NCBI GenBank assembly: GCA_947460275.1
Contig: CANHHZ010000063.1
Span: forward strand, 1 to 10,122
Length of the DNA stretch: 10,122 nucleotides
Direction of reading: 5' to 3'
Source: Sphingobacteriaceae bacterium
Lineage (GTDB): Bacteria; Bacteroidota; Bacteroidia; Sphingobacteriales; Sphingobacteriaceae
Under the pieces are notes generated by a model, which did no database searches, was not told the DNA's origin, and saw nothing but the letters and a program-made list of their open reading frames with translations. Positions 6,020 through 10,122 of the stretch are shown here, in pieces (within the stretch, counting starts at the first letter, position 1; the number at the start of each line of letters is the position of its first letter). Made by a program: the position numbers and the translations under genes.

Positions 6020-6065
6020 AATCATCAGAAGTAATTGCCTTAAAACCTTTTTAAAATTTGCAAAT

Positions 6066-6104
6066 GGATTGTTTTAACAATGTTTAACATTCTTAAAACA
6101 ATCC
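6066..6104. promoter_or_regulatory. 39-bp near-perfect palindrome upstream of the thioredoxin-ApbE operon
   Basis: Outer arms GGATTGTTTTAA (6066-6077) and TTAAAACAATCC (6093-6104) are exactly complementary. Inside, AATGTT and AACATT form a second perfect pair around a single T (6085), and the only mismatch is C/C between the two stem parts. It lies 46 bp after the LDH-like stop and ends 44 bp before the thioredoxin ATG, where it would cover the -33 region of the promoter. A large operator for a dimer or tetramer is the favoured reading. As RNA it would form a long hairpin, but no T run follows, so it is a poor terminator. Confidence 0.65.
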
Positions 6105-6121
6105 GTGTTTAAATAAAGTGT

Positions 6122-6129
6122 TAACTTTA
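6122..6129 (+). promoter_or_regulatory. Possible -7 element of the thioredoxin-ApbE-DUF4266-DUF3570 operon
   Basis: TAACTTTA differs from TAnnTTTG only in the last base and lies 19 bp before the ATG at 6149. The -33 position falls at the right arm of the 39-bp palindrome, so a protein bound there would directly affect this promoter. No better box is seen between the palindrome and the gene. Confidence 0.35.
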
Positions 6130-6148
6130 GAAATATAAACTAAATTGA

Positions 6149-6577
6149 ATGAAACTTCTCCTCATAACCGTCTTTGTAGTACTATCTTTCCAAACCCAAG
6201 GTTGGAATGGTAATTTTGAAGAAACCCTAAAAACTGCAAAATCTTCGCACAAAGCTATTTTAGTTAATTTTTCTGGCTCTGACTGGTGTGGTCCTTGTAT
6301 CAGATTAAAACAAGAAATATTTGAATCAGAAGTTTTTAAAGACTATGCTTCTAAAAGTATTTTGTTGGTAAGGGCCGATTTTCCAAGGCAAAAAAAGAAC
6401 AAACTTCCAGTAGAGCAGCTGAAGTTAAATGAAGCGCTTGCAGAACGTTACAACAAAGACGGAAAATTCCCGTTCACTCTTTTGGTAGATGAAAATGGAA
6501 AAGTGCTTAAAACCTGGGATGGATATCCAGATTTATCGCCCACACAATTTGTAGCTCAACTGGCAACGTTTAAATAA
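6149..6577 (+). CDS. Exported thioredoxin-fold protein
   Basis: 142 residues. A hydrophobic signal peptide (about 1-18, MKLLLITVFVVLSFQTQG) directs it to the periplasm. The mature part is a thioredoxin fold with active site WCGPC (46-50; Cys47 and Cys50) and the cis-proline at Pro108 in KFPFT, followed by LLVDENG and K-T-W-D-G-Y. The overall type (F-x-G-S-D-W-C-G-P-C-x-x-L, a charged insert, then P-F-T-L-L-V-D) is that of the thioredoxin-like proteins of the DsbD-gamma/DUF255-related group in Bacteroidota. It is first in a tight operon with ApbE, a cysteine-tailed DUF4266 lipoprotein and a DUF3570 outer-membrane protein, so a natural role is to keep the lipoprotein's C-x-C tail or other exported thiols reduced (inference). 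Eight bases separate it from the ApbE gene. Confidence 0.9.
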   Translation: MKLLLITVFVVLSFQTQGWNGNFEETLKTAKSSHKAILVNFSGSDWCGPCIRLKQEIFESEVFKDYASKSILLVRADFPRQKKNKLPVEQLKLNEALAERYNKDGKFPFTLLVDENGKVLKTWDGYPDLSPTQFVAQLATFK

Positions 6578-6585
6578 TTTACTTA

Positions 6586-7518
6586 ATGGTTTCTTTTCAA
6601 CCTTGTAGTTACGTAACCAAACTAATGGGCAACCGTTTTGAGTTTACAGTTATAACCAAAACAAAAGCTGAAGGCGAAAATGCAATTGATAAGGCTGTAG
6701 CTGAGGTACAAAGAATAGAAAACCTGTTGTCGACTTTTAAAACAGACAGTGAAACCAATTTAGTTAACGAGTTTGCTGGAATAAAGCCTTTAAAGGTGAG
6801 CGATGAATTTTTAAGCTTAGTACAAAGGGCGCTTAAAATAGGTAAACTTACAGATGGCGCTTTTGATATTTCTTATGGATCTATAGATAAAAGTTTATGG
6901 AACTTTGATGTAAATATGACGCAATTGCCTGATAAAGAAATCGCATTAAAATCAGTAAGCTTAATTAACTACGAAAACGTAATTGTAAATGAAAGCGAAT
7001 CGACTATAATGTTAAAAAACAAGGGTATGCGAATTGGTTTTGGAGGTATAGGAAAAGGATATGCTGCAGATAAAGCCAAGCAAGTACTACAAAATCTAGG
7101 CATTGAAAATGGAATAGTAAATGCTGCGGGAGATTTGATTACTTGGGGCACACAACCAAATGGCAAGCCTTGGACCATTGGTATTGCAGACCCCAACCAA
7201 ACCACACAGCCATTTTCTGCTTTAAAAATTAGTAATATGGCCATTGCAACCTCTGGCAATTATGAAAAATTTGCAGTTATAGATGGCAAAAAATATTCGC
7301 ATACCATAGACCCCAAAACAGGACTTCCTGTAAGTGGAATAAAAAGCGTGAGTATAATTTGTCCTAGTGCCGAACTCGCCGATGCTTTGGCTACGCCTGT
7401 AATGGTAATGGGCGTAAATGTAGGCTTAAACTTGATAAATCAACTTAAAGACGTAGCTTGTATTTTAATTACTGATAATGATGAGATGTACACCTCTAAA
7501 AATATAAATATTGTTTAA
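6586..7518 (+). CDS. apbE: FAD:protein FMN transferase, ApbE family, without signal peptide
   Basis: 310 residues covering the full ApbE core. Family members transfer FMN from FAD to a Thr or Ser of a target protein. Motifs in order: Y-V-T-K-L-M-G-N-R-F near the N-terminus, FGGIGKGYAAD (152-162), NAAGDL (179-184) followed by W-G, IATSGNYEKF (220-229), YSHTIDPKTG (237-246) with the conserved His239, and ADALAT (265-270) with metal-binding Asp266 and Thr270. Most ApbE proteins are exported lipoproteins; this one begins directly with the core, and an in-frame stop at 6571-6573 prevents any longer N-terminus, so it is predicted cytoplasmic. Its stop codon abuts the ATG of the DUF4266 gene with no spacer, a strong sign of co-expression and a pointer to that small protein as substrate. 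Confidence 0.94.
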   Translation: MVSFQPCSYVTKLMGNRFEFTVITKTKAEGENAIDKAVAEVQRIENLLSTFKTDSETNLVNEFAGIKPLKVSDEFLSLVQRALKIGKLTDGAFDISYGSIDKSLWNFDVNMTQLPDKEIALKSVSLINYENVIVNESESTIMLKNKGMRIGFGGIGKGYAADKAKQVLQNLGIENGIVNAAGDLITWGTQPNGKPWTIGIADPNQTTQPFSALKISNMAIATSGNYEKFAVIDGKKYSHTIDPKTGLPVSGIKSVSIICPSAELADALATPVMVMGVNVGLNLINQLKDVACILITDNDEMYTSKNINIV

Positions 7519-7749
7519 ATGAAAACGCCAATTCAAACTTTTAAGTTAGCTATGCTAAGCTTAATAATTTTTACTGCATTAAGTGCTTGTAAAACAGTAA
7601 AATCGTATCAAAAAAGCAAGCTAAATGATTCTGAAATGATTTTGTCTTCTAGAAAAGTGCAAAAATTTGAGCAAAGTTTTCAGTTGTATAGAGAAGGAGC
7701 CTCGGGAGCCAATGGCGGCAAAAGTGGTGGTGGTTGTGGTTGTAATTAA
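7519..7749 (+). CDS. DUF4266 small lipoprotein with Gly/Cys tail, candidate flavinylated peptide
   Basis: 76 residues. Signal peptide with lipobox LSAC (21-24), so Cys24 should be lipidated and the mature chain is about 53 residues. It is mostly polar with no globular domain visible, ending in Y-R-E-G-A-S-G-A-N-G-G-K-S-G-G-G-C-G-C-N; the C-terminal GGGCGCN is what I remember as typical of DUF4266. EGASGAN (59-65) resembles the ApbE modification motif Dxx(S/T)GA(T/S), with Glu for Asp and Asn in the last place; Ser62 would carry FMN. Lying between apbE (no spacer) and the DUF3570 gene (11-nt spacer) supports a joint function. Cys73 and Cys75 may form a disulfide or metal site. The family assignment is fairly sure; function is unknown to me and flavinylation is a hypothesis. 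Confidence 0.82.
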   Translation: MKTPIQTFKLAMLSLIIFTALSACKTVKSYQKSKLNDSEMILSSRKVQKFEQSFQLYREGASGANGGKSGGGCGCN

Positions 7750-7760
7750 TTAGCCTTAAA

Positions 7761-8981
7761 ATGAAAAAATTTTATTTACACATCTTTCTGCTTTATATAG
7801 GTATTTTATCAAGTTTTGCGCAATCAAAACCAAAAGCATTAGCTTCAGATACAAGCAATTATCAATCACGTAAGTTGAAAATTGAGGAAGTTAATTTTGT
7901 TTCTTCTTATTACCATCAAGATGGAAACAACTCGGCCGTAACTGGAGGTATTGGCACCGAAAAATTGAGTGATATTGCTAATACTTTTGATTTACAGGTA
8001 TCAAAACTCAATAAGCTTGGTTACAAAAATACCTTTTCTTTCGAGTTAGGCGTAGATCATTACACTTCAGCTTCCTCAGATAAAATTGATCCAAATACGA
8101 TTTCTTCGGCTTCATCGGCTGATACCAGAATTTATCCTTCCTTAAACTGGACAAAAACAAATGAAACTACAGGCAATGCTATAGGTTTTACTGGGTCTAT
8201 GTCAACAGAATTCGATTATCAATCTGTGGGTGCTGGTTTTAACCTTACAAGAGTTTCTAAAGATAAAAATACCCAATTCGACTTCAAACTGCAGGCTTTT
8301 TTAGATACTTGGAAAGTGATTTTACCAGTAGAGCTTAGAGGTGTTACAAGTGGTTCAACAAGACATGAACACGATAATTATGCAACTAGTCCGCGTAACT
8401 CTTTTAATGCTTCCTTTTCTATAGCACAGGTAATTAATGAGCATTTACAAGCTTTACTAATTCTCGAGCCATCTTACCAAAAAGGACTATTGGCCACTAA
8501 GTATCAAAGAAATTATTTTACTGACAACAGTGTACGAGCCGAAAATTTGCCCAACAAGCGCTTTAAATTGCCCATTGGCATCAGACTTAATTATTTTCTT
8601 GGCGACAATGTAGTGCTGCGCTCTTTTTATCGCTATTACACAGATGATTGGGGTATTAAAGCACATACTGCCGAATTAGAGGTGCCTATTAAAATTAGTT
8701 CATTTTTCTCTATCAGTCCATTTTACAGGTATAGTGAACAAACGGGTGTTAAATACTTTGCGCCTTATGGGCAACACAAGGTTTCTGAAACGTATTACAC
8801 CAGCGATTACGATTTGTCTAATCTCAGCAGCGATTTTTATGGAACTGGAATTAGATTTTCACCACCAAAAGGATTATTGGGCTTGCAAAGGTTAAACATG
8901 TTAGAACTAAGGTATGGCCATTATGTGCGGTCTACAAGTTTAGTTTCCAATGTTATTTCCTTGAATTTAAAAATAAAATAA
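7761..8981 (+). CDS. DUF3570 family outer-membrane beta-barrel-like protein
   Basis: 406 residues with a signal peptide (about 1-20, ending S-S-F-A before Gln21). The mature part is rich in alternating aromatic/polar strands with frequent Y, F, S and T, lacks long hydrophobic helices, and ends in strand-like sequence (R-Y-G-H-Y-V-R-S-T-S, then V-I-S-L-N-L-K-I-K), as in outer-membrane barrels. N-V-x-S-S-Y-Y-H-Q-D-G near the start, the D-H-Y-T-S-A-S-S-D and S-S-A-S-S-A-D-T-R serine motifs and the repeated F-Y-R-Y segments fit DUF3570. It is the last gene of the thioredoxin-ApbE-DUF4266 operon and is followed by a strong terminator. It may anchor, secrete or exchange electrons with the small lipoprotein (inference); no function is known to me. 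Confidence 0.82.
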   Translation: MKKFYLHIFLLYIGILSSFAQSKPKALASDTSNYQSRKLKIEEVNFVSSYYHQDGNNSAVTGGIGTEKLSDIANTFDLQVSKLNKLGYKNTFSFELGVDHYTSASSDKIDPNTISSASSADTRIYPSLNWTKTNETTGNAIGFTGSMSTEFDYQSVGAGFNLTRVSKDKNTQFDFKLQAFLDTWKVILPVELRGVTSGSTRHEHDNYATSPRNSFNASFSIAQVINEHLQALLILEPSYQKGLLATKYQRNYFTDNSVRAENLPNKRFKLPIGIRLNYFLGDNVVLRSFYRYYTDDWGIKAHTAELEVPIKISSFFSISPFYRYSEQTGVKYFAPYGQHKVSETYYTSDYDLSNLSSDFYGTGIRFSPPKGLLGLQRLNMLELRYGHYVRSTSLVSNVISLNLKIK

Positions 8982-8999
8982 TAATGTATTGAAAAGCTT

Positions 9000-9027
9000 A
9001 AAAGGGGTTACAAATTAACCCCTTTTT
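9000..9027 (+). terminator. Rho-independent terminator after the DUF3570 gene
   Basis: An 11-bp perfect stem, AAAAGGGGTTA (9000-9010) with TAACCCCTTTT (9016-9026), loop CAAAT, running into a T tract. It closes the four-gene operon 18 bp after the DUF3570 stop and separates it from the MerR unit. Confidence 0.92.
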
Positions 9028-9088
9028 ATGGATTGAAATATTTTGGTCATTAATGTTAGGCAATCTGCTACAACTATCTAAAAATAAT

Positions 9089-9096
9089 TATGTTTG
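9089..9096 (+). promoter_or_regulatory. -7 promoter element of the MerR-desaturase operon
   Basis: TATGTTTG matches TAnnTTTG; transcription would begin near 9100, about 20 nt before the ATG at 9121. No TTG is found at the -33 distance. The last four bases are shared with the left edge of the 28-bp palindrome, so a protein bound there would block or alter initiation. The TTG at 9094 is part of this box and not a likely start codon. Confidence 0.5.
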
Positions 9097-9120
9097 TTTA
9101 AATTTGAAAATTTGAACAAA
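9093..9120. promoter_or_regulatory. 28-bp near-perfect palindrome, probable autoregulatory operator
   Basis: Left arm TTTGTTTAAATTT (9093-9105) and right arm AAATTTGAACAAA (9108-9120) are complementary at 12 of 13 positions around a GA centre. It covers the end of the -7 box, the predicted transcription start and all bases up to the ATG at 9121. It also contains a tandem direct repeat of AAATTTGA (9100-9115). MerR-family proteins of the CarA/CarH/LitR group commonly bind palindromes at their own promoters, so this is the natural binding-site candidate. Confidence 0.6.
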
Positions 9121-10014
9121 ATGCACACCATCTCTGATTTTGAGCAGCTTTCTGGAATACATACACACACCAATAGGATGCTGGAACGCAGACATAAAGC
9201 TCTGATTCCACACCGATATGTAGGTAATACACGCTATTTTGATGATCGACAACAGCTTAGGCTGCTGAACATTGTAAATACTAAACGAACAAAGTTAAAA
9301 ATTGCTATAATTTGTACTTCATCACCGCAAAATATTCAGGCAGTCCTAGATCAGCAGAATTGCGAAACTGTTTCAGTCAACCAAAAAATAGTTTTTTACT
9401 TTACACAGTTGTTAAGTTTTGCCAAGGGCTACAACGAAGAAGAGTTTAGCGATTTATTGACCAGTTGTATTACAAACTATGGTCTAAAATATACCTATGT
9501 CAATATCATTCATCCTTTATTGGTGAGATTAGGTTTAATGTGGCGAAAAGATAGCATTTGCGCAGTTCAAGAGCATTTTTCAATCAATATTGTCCGACAA
9601 AAAATTGCGGTGGCTACCGATAGTTTACCTATCGCCAAAACTAAAGCTGCTGCTTGGCTATTGTTTTTGCCCGAAAATGAAGAACAAGAAATAGGGCTAT
9701 TGTTTGCAAATTATTTGTTGCGACATGCAAATATTAAAGTGATATATTTGGGTGCCAATGTGCCATTAAGTTCAATAAAGCAAGCTGTAAGTAAAAATAA
9801 TATTACACATATGCTTTTGTTTATGATGCAACAGCGGCTATCTAGCAAAGCGCAAGAATATATTAATATCTTAGCTGATAATTTTAAAAGTAAGCATATA
9901 GAATTGGCTGGAAACAAAGAATTAATTGAAACACTTCAACTCCCATCAAACGTTAAAAAAATTCAAACAGTTGATGATTTTGAACGAATGATAAAAAAAT
10001 CGAATGACAAATAA
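9121..10014 (+). CDS. MerR-family regulator with B12-binding domain (CarH/LitR-like), axial histidine replaced
   Basis: 297 residues in CarH order: MerR winged helix (1-70), helical cap (about 90-165) and Rossmann B12-binding domain (about 175-295). The cap keeps the W-x9-EH signature (Trp141, Glu151, His152). In the B12 domain the D-x-H-x-x-G motif reads E-E-Q-E-I-G (187-192): the lower axial His is Gln189 (codon CAA). The DNA-reading helix, usually T-I-R-x-W-E-x-R-Y, is T-N-R-M-L-E-R-R-H (17-25), also altered. CarH-type proteins repress carotenoid genes in the dark with adenosylcobalamin as chromophore; this one may bind B12 base-off, bind it weakly or act without it. ATG 9121 gives the family N-terminus MHTISDFEQLSGI; the TTG at 9094 lies in the promoter. 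It overlaps the following desaturase gene by 11 nt, so they form one operon. Confidence 0.9.
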   Translation: MHTISDFEQLSGIHTHTNRMLERRHKALIPHRYVGNTRYFDDRQQLRLLNIVNTKRTKLKIAIICTSSPQNIQAVLDQQNCETVSVNQKIVFYFTQLLSFAKGYNEEEFSDLLTSCITNYGLKYTYVNIIHPLLVRLGLMWRKDSICAVQEHFSINIVRQKIAVATDSLPIAKTKAAAWLLFLPENEEQEIGLLFANYLLRHANIKVIYLGANVPLSSIKQAVSKNNITHMLLFMMQQRLSSKAQEYINILADNFKSKHIELAGNKELIETLQLPSNVKKIQTVDDFERMIKKSNDK

Positions 10015-10122
10015 TCACCAAAATAAAAAAATTGCTGTTATTGGCGCTGGCTTTGCAGGGCTTAGTGCTGCTGCTTATTTAGCCAAAATGGGCTACAAAG
10101 TAGATGTTTTTGAAAAAAACGA
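10004..10122 (+). CDS. crtI: FAD-dependent desaturase, probably phytoene desaturase, N-terminal fragment
   Basis: The first 39 codons of a gene cut by the window end. After a short polar leader (MTNNHQNKK) comes IAVIGAGFAGLSAAAYLAKMG, then YKVDVFEKN: the N-terminal dinucleotide-binding fold (GxGxxG, then the acidic end of beta-2) of the CrtI-like amine oxidase/desaturase superfamily. In Bacteroidota a MerR-B12 regulator next to crtI and crtB is a usual carotenoid arrangement, which favours phytoene desaturase; CrtD or another FAD oxidoreductase of the same fold cannot be ruled out from so little sequence. ATG 10004 overlaps the regulator's end (TAA 10012-10014) in another frame, indicating translational coupling. 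Confidence 0.7.
   Translation, partial: MTNNHQNKKIAVIGAGFAGLSAAAYLAKMGYKVDVFEKN

Noticed and set aside
6066..6104. The 39-bp palindrome as a terminator of the LDH-like gene
   Set aside because: No T tract follows either arm on the plus strand and the stem is AT-rich; the two clear terminators in this window look different. An operator is favoured, though a role in RNA is not excluded.
6969..7259. Minus-strand open frame of 96 codons inside apbE
   Set aside because: Opposite conserved ApbE motifs; composition explained by the reverse complement of the real gene.
1..10122. CRISPR arrays, insertion sequences, attachment sites
   Set aside because: No regularly spaced repeats, transposase-like genes or integrase genes seen; the single tRNA gene has no duplicated 3' end nearby.

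Overview
The window reads as chromosomal DNA of a member of the Bacteroidota, most likely Sphingobacteriales (Pedobacter-like; the rank below phylum is inference). The sequence is AT-rich, genes lack clear Shine-Dalgarno sequences, and several genes are preceded by the Bacteroidota -7 element TAnnTTTG. Gene content (REC-FNR fusion, DUF4266/DUF3570 cluster, MerR-B12 regulator overlapping a carotenoid-type desaturase) fits that phylum.

Layout. Positions 1-194 hold the C-terminal end of class I fructose-1,6-bisphosphatase, converging on rnhA (RNase HI, minus strand). A tRNA-His(GUG) gene with its own promoter and terminator follows. Next is a minus-strand pair: a LOG-family phosphoribohydrolase and a TauE/SafE permease. 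A 708-bp gene-free stretch then leads to three plus-strand units.

Unit A (3238-6019) is a PAS histidine kinase whose PAS domain carries the heme-pocket residues of rhizobial FixL, then a response regulator fused to an FNR-type Crp domain, then a small D-lactate-dehydrogenase-like protein that lacks the NAD-binding domain and ends in a cysteine cluster. The FNR-type recognition helix (E-T-V-S-R) predicts a TTGAT-N4-ATCAA-like site. Two sites with the TGAT-N4-ATCA core lie upstream of the kinase and upstream of the LDH-like gene. Each is followed, after exactly 44 bp, by the same -7 box TAATTTTG. This suggests an autoregulated oxygen or redox circuit in which the FixL, FixJ and FixK roles are compressed into two proteins, with the LDH-like gene as an immediate target.

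Unit B (6149-8981) is a compact operon: periplasmic thioredoxin-like protein, ApbE-type FAD:protein FMN transferase, a 76-residue DUF4266 lipoprotein ending in GGGCGCN, and a DUF3570 outer-membrane protein. It is preceded by a near-perfect 39-bp palindrome and closed by a strong terminator. The lipoprotein contains EGASGAN, close to the ApbE target motif Dxx(S/T)GA(T/S), so it may be a flavin-carrying surface redox peptide.

Unit C (9121 to the end) is a CarH/LitR-like MerR regulator with a B12-binding fold whose axial histidine position is glutamine, overlapping by 11 nt the start of a phytoene-desaturase-like gene (cut by the window end). A 28-bp near-palindrome sits immediately before its start codon and looks like an autoregulatory operator.
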